A stretch of 64,000 bases of DNA from Mycoplasma sp. Bg1 (GCA_001641205.1 LSMX01000003.1:186001-250000); one strand, 5' to 3'; positions 46,052-56,360 are shown, numbered from the stretch's first letter. Notes: generated by a model not told the origin, from the letters alone. Numbers and translations are program-made.

Positions 46052-47896
46052 TTAATTAAATGTTGGTTGTTTGTTAAAATTTTTTGATTTTAACTCTGCT
46101 TTTCCTTTTCTTGCTTCTTCCATAACTTCATCTCATGATCCAGTTTCAAATTTTTTAAAGAATTTAATTCTAGAAAAGAGAATTGTTAAGAAGAAGGTTA
46201 CAACAACCCCAAGAGCCATAATTGCAATATAAACAATTCAGGCTGATCATTTTGGAGCAACTCCCACAATATGATTAATATTTAGGAATCCAAGAACTCC
46301 ACCCATTCCAATTCCATTTGCAGTAATTTGTAAAGCAACATCAAATGTTGATGCTACTGCACTACCACACATTGCAGCTAAGAATGGGAATAGATATTTA
46401 AGATTAACTCCATACATTGCGGGTTCTGTTACCCCTAATCAACAAGTTACTGCTGCAGGGTTTCCCACCTCTTTCATCTTAGCATTTCCCCTTGCAAGAT
46501 AAACAACTGCAAATACAGCTGCCCCTTGACAAACATTGGAAATCGCCAGAATTGGGAAAATATAATTTGCCTCTTGTATTGTTAGAGTTATCATTACAGC
46601 ATTAAATGTTTGATGTAGTCCAGTAATTACAATTACTGAATATAATGCTCCAAAGATTGGGGCAAACACATACATAGCATACTGATTTGTAAATCCTCAT
46701 TTAAAAATAAAAGTTACTGCAAAAGCAAAAACTGCTCCTATAGGACCAATAATTCCATGAGCAAAAACATCCACTACTAAAATAGTAACAAATGGAGGTC
46801 AAACATATTTAACTGAACTTCAAGTATGTCTTTCTACAAATTGATATACTCAAACTCCAAATGCTCCAACAAGCATTGCGGGAATTACTTGTCCTACATA
46901 AGATAATGCAAGAGGCCATACTCCAAAGAAGTATGCTTCAGTTGCACTAATTGCTAAGAAAATATTTGTAACTAAGTAAGAAGGTTCAGCTACAGATGTA
47001 TCAATATTATAAATTGATCCTTCTGCCGCAATAAGCGCACTAGTAATTTCAGCAGGAGTAGTTAAAGGATATTTGTCAATAACATTTTGATCAACACCAA
47101 CAAAATTTGCCCATGTTATTAGGGCAGTGGAAACTGCATCAGGAGAATAGTTACCAGGAGCTAAAAATGATATTATCGCTTCTTCGTTATCTGCTCCCAT
47201 TGCAGTTCCATATAATCCAGTGCTAACATGAATTTGTCCCATGGCACCGGAAACATCATAAAGATTTACTAAGATCCCAGGAGAAACTAAAGTAATTCCT
47301 ATTATTATTCCTAAAGCAGGAACAACATCTTTCCGATTAAAAATTGATCACACTACCCCAACAGGCAAGTATCAAAAAATTGCATTAGCTGGAAGTCATA
47401 AAAATGAATTTAAATAACTTGCAAATTCACTACTCCCAACAGCAGATCCACCAGCTTTATCCGGTCCATTTCAATCAAGTTCTAAAATATTTCTAAAAGC
47501 AAGAATTAATCCCCCTGCCACAATAATTGGGATTAAAGGAAGAAAAATTTCTCCAAAAGCAGTAAGTATTTTTTGAAATCTATTTTGATTTGCATTTACA
47601 GCAGCTTTAACATCTTTTTGTGAAGATTCTTCCATCCCTAATTCTTCACGAAATAGTTTATAAAATTCTGGAACATCTGTTCCAATAATAATTTGAAATT
47701 GTCCACCTTTAATAAAGGTGCCTTGAACTGATTCAAGGTTATCAATCGCCTTAATATCTACAATTTTAGGATCTTTAAGAACAATTCTAAGTCTTGTCTG
47801 ACAAAAAAACATTGATACAATATTGTCAGCAGTAAGCAATTTGGAAAGTGCCTTTGCATCTTCAACAAATTGAGCTCTTAATTTAGCGTTTGCCAT
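46052..47896 (-). CDS. treB: PTS transporter subunit EIIBC, trehalose/sucrose type
   Basis: 614 aa. The EIIB domain (1-85) has the phosphorylation Cys32 in FFCQTRLRIVL. The EIIC domain with about ten helices follows from QNRFQKILTAFGEIFLPLIP to the end, and includes the family motif GVTEPAMYGVN. No EIIA domain is fused, so a separate EIIA would be needed. It imports and phosphorylates trehalose for the hydrolase encoded next. AGGAGG precedes ATG 47896. Confidence 0.85.
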
Positions 47897-47977
47897 CTTA
47901 ATTGCCTCCTAATTTTAAAGTAAATAAGTTAAGTTCATAACCCATTAAATTTATTAGACCACAATATTTCTGGAAAC

Positions 47978-47990
47978 AAAAAAAAAAAAA
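47978..47990. repeat. A13 homopolymer upstream of the trehalose PTS gene
   Basis: Thirteen A on the plus strand (T13 on the coding strand) about 80 nt before the start, next to the likely promoter. Length variation could tune expression. The surrounding 47897-48097 region holds the promoter and nothing else. Confidence 0.5.
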
Positions 47991-48097
47991 GGAGTATATA
48001 CCAAAAGTTTGATAATAAAAAAATAGATGAATACATTAATTATTTTTTAGTCAAAAAATAGTAATTAAAAATTTAAAATTAGTATTCTAATATTAAT

Positions 48098-49261
48098 TTA
48101 TTCACTTTTTTCTAGTTTATAAAGATTTTTTGTTCTATTCATTTCAATTGCATCATAATATGTTTTTTTTATTTTATAAATAATATATGAATTTTTGCAA
48201 TGAACAAGCATCATAGCATTGCACATATCTGCAACCTCTTTATTTTCAGAATGAATTATATATTCAAATTGATCCTCATTTGTATAAAATTTAGGTCTTT
48301 CTGTTAAATCAAATTCTGAATTATTTTCTGCCATTTCTTCTGGATCTCTCATATTTTTAACTTTTGCAAGTAAAAATCTAATTTGTGCTTGTTGCATTTC
48401 AGCTTCTTTTTGATATTGAATAATATTTTCTTCTTTGAAATCAAAAGTAAAAATTAAAGAATCTTCTGCAGAAAATCCTATAGTTTTATGAATTAATGAT
48501 TCTTTAATAAATAAAAATCCCATATTTGGAGAAATAACAGAAAAATCATATTTTGCACTTGAATAAGGGAGTCTTGAAATTTCTTGAAAAGAGCCCGCCT
48601 CTGTTAAAAGTAATTTTCCTTTAGGGAATTTGACAAAAGCTAGTTTTGATTTAATTAATAAATTCAATTGTAATTTTATAGATGATTCAAGATCAAATAA
48701 TTCACTAATTTCATCAACCATTTTTAGAAATTCATTTTTATTATTTTTCAAGATTTTTATTATTTCTACCCGCTCTTTAAGAAAAAAAGTTGAATCTGCT
48801 CCTTTTTTAAAATCGTTATATTTTTCAATAATAATTTTTAATTTAAGTTCTTGAATTTCTTTTGGAGTTTTATTTGCTTTTTCAATTATTTTTCTAAGTA
48901 AATAATCATCATTTAAATCTTCTATATTTACTTTTAACAAATTTGTTCTTATTGTATTTACAATAAAATAAAATTTTAAGGTAATTACTTCTTTTCTTAT
49001 AAGAGCAACTTTAGTTTTTTGCTTAAGAATTTTATCAATAATTTTATTACCTTCTTTTTCTAATACTTTAATACCTTTTTTTATTTCATTAGGATAAGAG
49101 TCAATTTCTGTAGTTGATTGATTTTTTATAAGATCATTAATAATAAAATTTTGATGGTCATCTTTATCATCATAAATTGTGTAATAAATTTTATTAGTAA
49201 CTGCTCATCTATTAATTATTTCTTTTTGTATAAAATGTGAATATATTTCTTTATTTTCCAT
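48098..49261 (-). CDS. DUF4238-like protein, copy 2
   Basis: 387 aa, paralogue of 5064-6206. It begins MENKEIYSHFIQKEIINRWA, has LAFVKFPKGKLLLTEAGSF and FSVISPNMGFLFIKES in the middle, and ends RPKFYTNEDQFEYIIHSENK followed by NAMMLVHCKNSYIIYKI. Same near-leaderless start (TATATT 10 nt before ATG). Unlike copy 1 it sits beside metabolic genes. Function unknown. Confidence 0.6.
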
Positions 49262-49332
49262 AATCAATTTAAATATAACACACTTAAATTATTTTTTTTA
49301 TTTTTCAAAAAAATAAATATTAAATATAAATA

Positions 49333-49361
49333 AAAAACACCAGTTTATTAGTGCTTTTTTT
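49333..49361 (-). terminator. terminator of the fructose operon
   Basis: AAAGCAC and GTGTTTT arms around TAATAAACTG on the minus strand, followed by a T tract. Confidence 0.65.
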
Positions 49362-49388
49362 ATTTACAAATTTTTTAAAAACTTGAAA

Positions 49389-51545
49389 TTATTTAGATTC
49401 AACAAATTCTTTCATTGGCGAAATAGTTTCAAGATCACTTTGTTCTTGTTTTAATAATTGTTCTTTTTTAACAGTTATTGTTCTTCTTCAAATAATCAAA
49501 CTTGCTTGTAAAAGAACTCCAAGAGCAAGAACCAGAATAAATAAACCTATTCCAAAAACTTTTGCAATAATTACACTATCAAAATAAACACAATTCAATA
49601 AAGCAAAGGTGAATATTCCTCCATGTGGTGCAAATGTTGCAATTCCTAGTGCACAGGTTAAACCACCGACAAAAGCTCCAGCTATCATTGTAGTTCAATA
49701 AATATCTTTTGGATATTTAGTTGCAAATGGAATTGCTCCTTCAGTAATCATTGTTCCACCTAATACTCAGTTTGTATATCCAGCAGAAATATCAGCATCA
49801 TCTCAAAGTGTTTTTCTTTTAAATGAAGTTGCAGCTGCAATTCCTAATGGTGGAAGCATAGCAGCAGCTGTAACAGCAGCCATGTATATTGACCCTTGAT
49901 CACCAACATTTCCCCCTGCAATACTTGCAACTCCAAAAAAGTAAGCAGATTTATTAATTGGTCCACCATAATCAGTAGTCATCATAATTCCTATTATAAT
50001 TCCAAAAATCCAAATTGTCCAAGGACTATTTGATAATCCTAAAAAAGCCATTAATCCTCAAGAAACAAAAGTTAAAGGAATATTTACAAATCAGAAAATT
50101 GTTGCTGCAAATGCAGTTCCAATTACTGGTAAAAAGAGAATTAATTTTGCTCCATGAAGTGAATCTGGAAGAATTTTATTAAAGCCTTTATCAAGATAAA
50201 TAAATAATGCAGTAGCACCAATTCCTCCAATAATTCCTCCAATAAATCCAGAAGAAGTTGCAGTATAAGTTTTTACTCCAGTAATTGATTCACTAAATGC
50301 TCCTTCTGCAGCTCATCCTTGATAAGAAAAAATGTCAATTCATCCCGGTCCATTACCAATAGCAATAAATCCAATAACAAATCCAGGCATAATTCCCTGT
50401 TTTCCAATAAGTCCATACATTAAATAAGCAACAAGGACAGGAACCATAATATCAAAACTTAAATGTCCAATTCCACCAATTCATTGTGCTGCAACTGATG
50501 TAGAACCATAATTAGGATTTCCAATATATTCTCCATCTTCTAAAATTTTTGCATTATTAATATCTACTAAAAAAGAAAATGCAATCATAATTCCACCAAA
50601 AACAACAAAAGGTAACATGTATGAAACTCCAGTTAAAATTGCTGCATAAAGACGTTTATGAAATTTATTAAAAGTAAAATCTGCTTCATAACCTGCAGTA
50701 GTAATATTTTTTCCAGTACTTTGTACTTTTGCTAAAGTAGTAGATTTATCTTTTGTATTAGTTGGGTCTATTAAAGCGTCAATTACTCCGACAGGATCTT
50801 TCATTGGTTTTACAACAGGAATTTCATAAATTTCTCTTCCTACAAAACGTCCTTTTTCAATTTTTCTGCCCACTGCTAAAATAATATATTTTGCATGATC
50901 AATTTCATCTTGAGTTAAGTGATTTTCTGTTGTTGATCCTTGTTTTTCAATTTTTACAGAAAGACCTCTTTTTTTACATTCATTTTCAATAGCTTCAGCA
51001 GCCATAAAAGTATGTGCAATTCCTGTAGGACAAGCTGTAATTCCAACAATATCATAATATTCATTTTTATCATGTCCATTGCTAGAATTTTTTTCTTTAA
51101 GTAAAATTTTATTAAATAATAAAACAAGATCATTTTTATTCATTGTTTTAATTTTTGATAAAATTTCTTGATTAATAAGTAATTTTGAAATTTCACTTAA
51201 AATAGTTAGATGAGTTTTTGAAGTATTTTTTGGTACAAAAAGACCAATTATAAAATTAGTTGGTTTATTATCAAGTGATTTTCATTCTATTTCATGAGCT
51301 AATTTTATAATGACAATTTTAGGAAATTTAAAATCTTCACTCTCAACAAGGGCATGAGGAATTGCGATTCCATTTTCCATTCCTGTTGAAAATTGTTTTT
51401 CGCGATCTTTTAATCCAGTTAAAACTTGTTCAAACTCAAAATTATTTTGATTGTTGTATAAAGTTTTAGTAATTAATTCTAGAACTTCTTGTTTTTCTAA
51501 TTTATTTTCTTCAAAAACAATTAAATTCTTATTTGTTAATTGCAT
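49389..51545 (-). CDS. fruA: PTS fructose transporter EIIABC
   Basis: 718 aa, domains in the order A-B-C. EIIA has His64 in GIAIPHAL. EIIB has Cys172 in GITACPTGIAHTFMAAEA. EIIC has about ten helices from RLYAAILTGVSYMLPFVVFG and includes MTTDYGGPINKSAYFF. It imports fructose as fructose-1-phosphate, the substrate of the kinase encoded directly upstream in the transcript. ACTCC-type GGAG precedes ATG 51545. The stop of the kinase is 20 nt upstream. Confidence 0.92.
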
Positions 51546-51564
51546 AAAAACTCCTTTCTTCTTT

Positions 51565-52653
51565 TTAGTTTAATTTAGTAATTTTAATGTTTTCCAACAT
51601 TGGGGTAATATCAGAAAGTTCAGCGATAGATAATGAAGCTGCAGTTGCTACAGCGGCAGCATTTGCTCATTTAAATTGGTCTTCAATTGAGGATAAATTC
51701 TTTTTAGCTAAGAATGTTCCAACAAGAGCATCACCAGAACCTTGCGGAGTAATAACTTTAATTGGTTTAATAATTTCTGCTTTAAAAATTTCCCCTTTTT
51801 CTGTTAAAAGTGTTGAACCTTTTGCTCCTGAAGAAACAATAATATTTAATGCTCCTTTTTGCTGCAATTCTTTCATTGCTAAAATCAAATCTTCATCTGT
51901 TTTAATTGCTAAATTTAAAATGTGTTCAATTTCAAATTTATTTGGTTTTATTAAGTAAGGTTTGTATTTTAGTAGTTGTAAAAGGTATGGCGAGGATAAA
52001 TCAAAAACTAAAATTGCTTTTCTTTTTTTAGTTTCAAGACAAATATTTTTTATAAATTGTTCATCTTGAGGATTAAATGATCCGGCAATTGATAAAATTT
52101 CATTTTGATTTAATAAAGAAATTTGTTTAAGAATTTTATATTTTGCATTTTCATTAATCATAGGAGGAATTTCACTAATTTCATAATTAAATTTAGAATT
52201 ATTATTTTTTAAATTAAGTTTTAAATTAATTCTTGTGTTCTCATATGATTTATATTGAATTTGATCTATTCCCATTAAATCAATATGTTTTTTTAATAAA
52301 TCTCCAGAAAAACCACCAGAATAATGAAGAGCTAATGTTTTCATTCCAAATCGATCTAAAATAATTGATTCATGAACTCCTTTTCCACCAGCTACAAAAT
52401 ATTTATCATCATTTGTAAATAAATTTGGTTGTTCTTTTTGCAATTCCAACATTGATAAATTAATAATATAATCAATTGCAGGACTAAGTGATAATGTTAC
52501 AACTCTTTGATAGGTTCTATCTTGATGTAATTTATTTAAAGCAGCAGCAATTAGATAATCCGTAATAGTTTTATATCCGTATTGTTTTTGCAAAATTTTT
52601 ATTTGTTTTTTCTCATAATCTGAAATTCTTATGTTTAATTGTTTTTTTTCCAT
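51565..52653 (-). CDS. fruK: 1-phosphofructokinase fused to an N-terminal ribbon-helix-helix domain
   Basis: 362 aa, about 50 longer than a normal 1-phosphofructokinase. Residues 1-44 (KKQLNIRISDYEKKQIKIL, then YGYKTITDYLIAAAL) look like a ribbon-helix-helix DNA-binding domain: a beta strand and two helices with the T-x-x-x-x-L-I turn. From residue 49 the PfkB kinase begins (RVVTLSLSPAIDY), with GGKG (89-92) and the catalytic GSGD (305-308). It phosphorylates fructose-1-phosphate to fructose-1,6-bisphosphate. Placed first in the fru operon behind direct repeats of TTGTATAGCA (52691-52722), it may repress its own operon. The regulatory role is inference. Confidence 0.85.
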
Positions 52654-52669
52654 ATTTTCCTAACCTAAA

Positions 52670-52735
52670 ATACAATAATAATTTTCTTATTGCTATACAA
52701 ATAATTTTATAATGCTATACAACTTATATATACAA
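52670..52735 (-). promoter_or_regulatory. promoter and direct-repeat operator of the fructose operon
   Basis: Two perfect copies of TTGTATAGCA (minus strand) at 52691-52700 and 52713-52722, 22 bp apart, straddle the -10-like TTATAAAAT. Two shorter TTGTAT copies lie at 52670 and 52730. Two-turn spacing and overlap with the promoter suit a repressor of the RHH type. ATG 52653 follows. Confidence 0.5.
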
Positions 52736-52756
52736 AAAATGATAAGACCCTATACT

Positions 52757-52800
52757 AAAAATAGACCAAATATTTTAATTTAAATATTTGGTCTATTTTT
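52757..52800. terminator. long bidirectional terminator
   Basis: AAAAATAGACCAAATATTT and AAATATTTGGTCTATTTTT are exact reverse complements around AATTT, a 19-bp stem with A/T flanks. Confidence 0.85.
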
Positions 52801-52884
52801 TTGATTATAAATTTTGATAAAATTATGTATTTATTTATTAATAATTCATTATTAAAACATTTAAAAAAATTGAAGTTTTCTATA

Positions 52885-52975
52885 TAAAATTTTAATTTCA
52901 CATTCATTTTGTTTAAACTATATTTATCACAGTATTTTTTTACATGCCAGGATTTGAAAAGGATAATAATATTTT
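52885..52975 (-). pseudogene. decayed metK fragment
   Basis: About 65 bp resemble 53640-53705 inside metK (ACATTCATTTT, TTATCACA, a shared order of short blocks) with many changes. No reading frame remains. The rest of 52801-53080 shows nothing identifiable. Confidence 0.4.
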
Positions 52976-53086
52976 TAATAAGAGAATTTTATTGTTTTTT
53001 ACAAGCATTACTTTATAAACTATTTTTATTTATGAATTTTTAAAACTTTCAGTTGAAATTATTTTTATAAGAAATTAATTTTATTT

Positions 53087-53143
53087 TATAATATATTTAG
53101 GGTACATTTAGTTGTATTTCGATTGGGGTTTATTCTTTTTTTT
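53087..53143 (+). ncRNA. candidate small RNA, copy 2
   Basis: TATAAT at 53087-53092, start near 53099, then the same block as at 10176 (TACA-loop-TGTA hairpin, TTTCGATTGGG). The terminator stem is weaker here (GGGG-TTTA-TTC) but is followed by a long T run. Confidence 0.4.
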
Positions 53144-53149
53144 ATTTAA

Positions 53150-53455
53150 AAATTTCATCATATTCTTTTATTTTATTTGATAATGAACAAAATAATTTAA
53201 ATTGTTTGTTTATTTATTTTGCAATTTTTGCTTTTTTATTTTTTAATAAATCTTCTTGTAAATCTAAATATTTACTCAAAGGAACTAGTAAATCTTTTGA
53301 ATATATTATTGGATCTCTATGAGATACTTTATTATGATAATTTTTTGTTAAATTTAATGATAATAAAATTTCATTATGAAATTTAGATTTTAATTATACA
53401 AAAGAACAAATATTATTTCTAATTGAAAAAAATATTAAACCATTAATTTTTAAAA
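53150..53455 (-). pseudogene. unidentified decayed coding remnant
   Basis: The minus strand gives pieces such as KVSHRDPIIYSKDLLVPLSK and IFFSIRNNICSFV, separated by stops. They have the feel of a restriction specificity subunit C-terminus, but the match is too weak to name. No intact gene. Confidence 0.3.
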
Positions 53456-54445
53456 TTAATTTAAAAAAATTTTAATTCAATGTTCATCCAGTAAAATGAA
53501 TTGTGCTCAATCATATTGAATAAAATTCATTTTAGTAAGTCATTTACTAATTGGTTTTTGTTCAATAATTGTATGATCTTCTTTTCATTTTCCACCAAGG
53601 TAATATTTAACCACTGGAATTGCATCACCAATTTTATAGGTTAATTCTACATTCATTTTAGTTAAATTATGTTTATCACAATAAGTCTTTGCATATTGTG
53701 ATGCTAAAATAATTCCACTTTTATCAACCTTAGAAAAATCCTTTCCACAAAATGCTCCCCCACCATGAGGAATTCCTGCGCCAAAAGTATCGATCATTAA
53801 TTTTCTTCCAGTTAACCCAGTATCAGATAATGGCCCACCAATAAGTCATTCTCCTGCAGGATTAATAATAATATTTTTAATAAAAAGAAGATCTTTATTT
53901 TCCTTAAATTCCTTTTGAAAAACATTTTTTAAATTTAAAAAATTATCTTTTTTAAGTCCACAAACAGAAATTGAAAAATTACTATCTACTAAAAGTAATT
54001 TTCAATCAGGTGAAAAATCAAAAATTCTTTTTAATTTAGAAATGATTTTTCTTAACTCTTCTATTATTAAAAAACGATAAGGTTCATAAAGTCCATAAAT
54101 TATTCCTTGATCTCCCGCAACAATTTCTTCCTTTTGTAAAAGATTTAATTCAAAAGATTGTTTTTTAATATTGTTTATAATAATTACATTTTGTTGATAA
54201 TTTGGTCATCATTTTTGGCCATAAACTAGTTCAATTGCATCATAAACAAGTTTTTCATAATCAACTTTTGCTTTTGAAGTAATTTCTCCTCCTAAAAAAA
54301 TTTTATCTCTTGTAACCATGACTTCACAAGCAACTTTTGCTTGTGAATCCTGTTTTAAATTTTCTACTAAAACTTTTTCTGCAAGGTAGTCGGCAAAACG
54401 ATCAGCATGGCCATAACCAACAAGTTCTATTGCATTACTTAGCAT
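53456..54445 (-). CDS. metK: S-adenosylmethionine synthetase, short and divergent
   Basis: 329 aa, about 55 residues shorter than usual. The N-terminal GYGHADRFAD replaces the usual EGHPDKIAD. VACEVMVTRDKIFLGGEIT, AGDQGIIYG, INPAGEWLIGGPLSDTGLTG and GIPHGGGAFCGKDFSKVDKS are the conserved blocks (methionine, ATP and Mg sites). It makes SAM from methionine and ATP. The ATG at 54445 is preferred over 54490: AGAAGGGA lies 7 nt upstream and the GH motif then falls near residue 12 as normal. This overlaps the pnuC stop by 11 nt. SAM would feed the methyltransferases in this window. Confidence 0.85.
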
Positions 54446-55247
54446 ATGTAATCCCTTCTGTTGATCTAAAATTGAAAAAAGATTTTTCATCTTTTCAGGC
54501 AAAATAACCAGTAACTGCAAGACCTGTATAGGATAAAACTTCTACTAAAGTTGCAAAAGCAAGTAGTTGCATTACTAAATTATTTGAATTTGAAAAATCT
54601 GCTATGGTTCATCCAATTCAAGTAAGATCACTTATAAAAAAGAAAAAGAAACAGTAAATATTTCCAAAAACCATAAGTCAATTTCCAAGCATAAAGGAAA
54701 TTCCTCCAAGAACATCAATAAATGCTCAAAGTCAAGGATTATTTATTACAAATCTTGAAAATAATAGTGCTCCTAAAAAAAGAAATAAAACAAAGATTAC
54801 AAAATAATAACGTTGATAACCTTTAAAATGTTTTGTTAAAAATTTTCCTGATTTGGATTGTTTATTTCATTTTATTCAAAGATAAACTTGTAAAAAAAGA
54901 AAAATAATTGAAAAAGTTTGTCCAAAAAAAACTGTTGAATTAACTATTTCATTTTGAGAAATCATTTGCATAATTGGATAAATTAACTTAAAAATTGTTG
55001 CAATAATTGAAAGAACTAAAAGTTTTATTGGATTTTTTTCATTACTCGCAACAACACTAATAACTCCAGCAATTGCTCCAAAAATAAAAAGTAATGCTAT
55101 TAATCAGTAATATCATTTGCTATCGCCACTTAATGAAGAATTTAAGACAACAACAAAAATTCCAAGAATAATTCCTAGACAACCTAAAATAACAATAAGC
55201 CTTTCAACTTTTTTATAAAAATGTGTATTAGTAATTTGTTTTTTCAT
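54435..55247 (-). CDS. pnuC: PnuC-like nicotinamide riboside/mononucleotide transporter
   Basis: 270 aa with about seven hydrophobic segments. The C-terminal half has the PnuC-like series FIDVLGGISFMLGNWLMVFG, DLTWIGWTIADF, VEVLSYTGLAVTGYFAWKD. PnuC takes up NAD precursors by facilitated diffusion. It is first gene of an operon with metK behind a structured leader and terminator. Assignment rests on overall pattern; another small-solute permease remains possible. Confidence 0.55.
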
Positions 55248-55447
55248 ATTTAAATCATATATTAAATATAAAAGCCACATAAAAAAAGCACCATAATGTC
55301 TACTAAACAGTATAGTGCTTTTAATTACTTTAAAAGTTTACTATAGATACCTAATTAGGCCTCAATTTTCCACCTTGATAATTCAGGTTGGCCTAGCTTC
55401 ACTGAGTTGTTTTCTCTCCACTAATCTGTATAGCTTTTATATTATTC
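55248..55447 (-). promoter_or_regulatory. structured leader with terminator upstream of pnuC-metK (riboswitch-like)
   Basis: A TATAAT near 55458 would start a leader of about 200 nt. It contains a stem TAGGCC/GGCCTA (55356-55361 with 55390-55395) enclosing ACCT/AGGT, and a CTCA/TGAG pairing that would compete. It ends in a hairpin (GCAC...GTGC) with seven T at 55281-55320, before the ATG. This is the layout of a transcription-attenuation riboswitch. It does not fit the SAM-I, T-box, TPP or purine consensus I know. Confidence 0.55.
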
Positions 55448-55469
55448 TTATTATACTTAAAAAGGAGGA

Positions 55470-55880
55470 TTATACTTCTGCTTTTTGTTGTTCTTCATCT
55501 TCAAAGTCTTCAAGTTCATCTTCTGGTTCAAAGTTTTCATCAAGCTCATCATCATCAAGTTCATCAGAAATTGCTTCTTCTTTTGCTGTTAAAATCATTT
55601 TATTAATTAATGAGATAATAACTTTTCCATCATTTTCAAAATAATCACCAAAAGGAATAATTTGCATTGGTTTATTTGGAAAAAGATGTCTTAAATTATC
55701 AATGTGGGCAGAAACCCGAGGAGCAACTATAATTGCATCATAGTCATCTTCATCATAGTTTCCTGCTTCTTTAACCCCAATTGCATCAACAATTTTAACC
55801 TCATCTACTTTATGAATAGCATCTTTTACTCTTGAGGCACTCTTAGAAGTATCACAAATTACTAAAGCTCTTTTAAACAT
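55470..55880 (-). CDS. PTS EIIB-like protein, lactose/cellobiose fold, with acidic tail
   Basis: 136 aa. Residues 1-95 show the EIIB fold: the phosphocysteine loop VICDTSKSASR (Cys9), then DAIIVAPRVSAHIDNLRHLF and MQIIPFGDYF. Residues 100-136 are strongly acidic (DELDDDELDENFEPEDELED). It follows the other EIIB-like gene. No EIIC partner is present in the window. Confidence 0.65.
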   Translation of the reverse strand: MFKRALVICDTSKSASRVKDAIHKVDEVKIVDAIGVKEAGNYDEDDYDAIIVAPRVSAHIDNLRHLFPNKPMQIIPFGDYFENDGKVIISLINKMILTAKEEAISDELDDDELDENFEPEDELEDFEDEEQQKAEV

Positions 55881-55883
55881 ATT

Positions 55884-56189
55884 CTAACCTCCTTTACTAA
55901 ATTCCATTTCAATCTGATTACGAATTAGCTTGGCATCACAACCATAATAAGCTCCAGATTCTCCAATTATTACTGGAATATTGTTAAAATAATTAGTTTT
56001 TAAACTCTTTAAATAACCTTTAATATGAGGAGCAATAACAACAACATCCCACTTGTTAATCTCTTTTTTAAGATCATCTTTTTGAATGCCGCGCTCTTCA
56101 CTAATAACATCATTAAATGTGTTGGATAAGGTTCTTGCAAGTTGCCCAGAACTATTTCCTCAGTTACAAATAACTAATACTTTTAACAC
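55884..56189 (-). CDS. PTS EIIB-like protein, lactose/cellobiose fold
   Basis: 101 aa. LVICNWGNSSGQLART carries the candidate phosphocysteine Cys8, followed by WDVVVIAPHIKGYLKSLKTN and IPVIIGESGAYYG. It starts at GTG 56189, exactly 6 nt after TATAAT (leaderless). It ends 3 nt before the second EIIB-like gene. Either subunits of a sugar PTS whose EIIC and EIIA lie elsewhere, or regulatory phospho-relay proteins. Confidence 0.65.
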
Positions 56190-56195
56190 AATTAA

Positions 56196-56201
56196 ATTAT
56201 A
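56196..56201 (-). promoter_or_regulatory. -10 box of the EIIB-like pair (leaderless start)
   Basis: TATAAT, 6 nt, GTG on the minus strand. Confidence 0.6.
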
Positions 56202-56336
56202 ATTATTGCTTTTTATTATACACTGTCAAAGTGGCTTAACTTATATACTACTTTTCTATTTGTATACTTGTATTTTAAAGAAATAAATTCATAATTTTAT
56301 TAATTTTACTTATAAAATATATGAATTTTTAATAAA

Positions 56337-56360
56337 AAAAGAAACCCGTGTTTCTTTTTT
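56337..56360. terminator. terminator of the arginine dihydrolase cluster
   Basis: AAAGAAAC-CCGT-GTTTCTTT hairpin with A and T runs, just after carbamate kinase. Confidence 0.75.

Noticed and set aside
54446..54520. Longer metK starts at 54520 or 54490
   Set aside because: They extend deep into pnuC and push the GH motif away from its usual position; ATG 54445 has a good ribosome site.
55340..55440. T-box or SAM-I riboswitch before pnuC-metK
   Set aside because: An AGGTGG and a terminator are present, but the specificity loop and the long stem I of a T-box do not fit in the space, and the SAM-I core sequences are missing.
55315..55644. Plus-strand open frame with a long Ser run
   Set aside because: It is the antisense of the acidic tail of the EIIB-like protein plus the pnuC leader; no ribosome site or homology.
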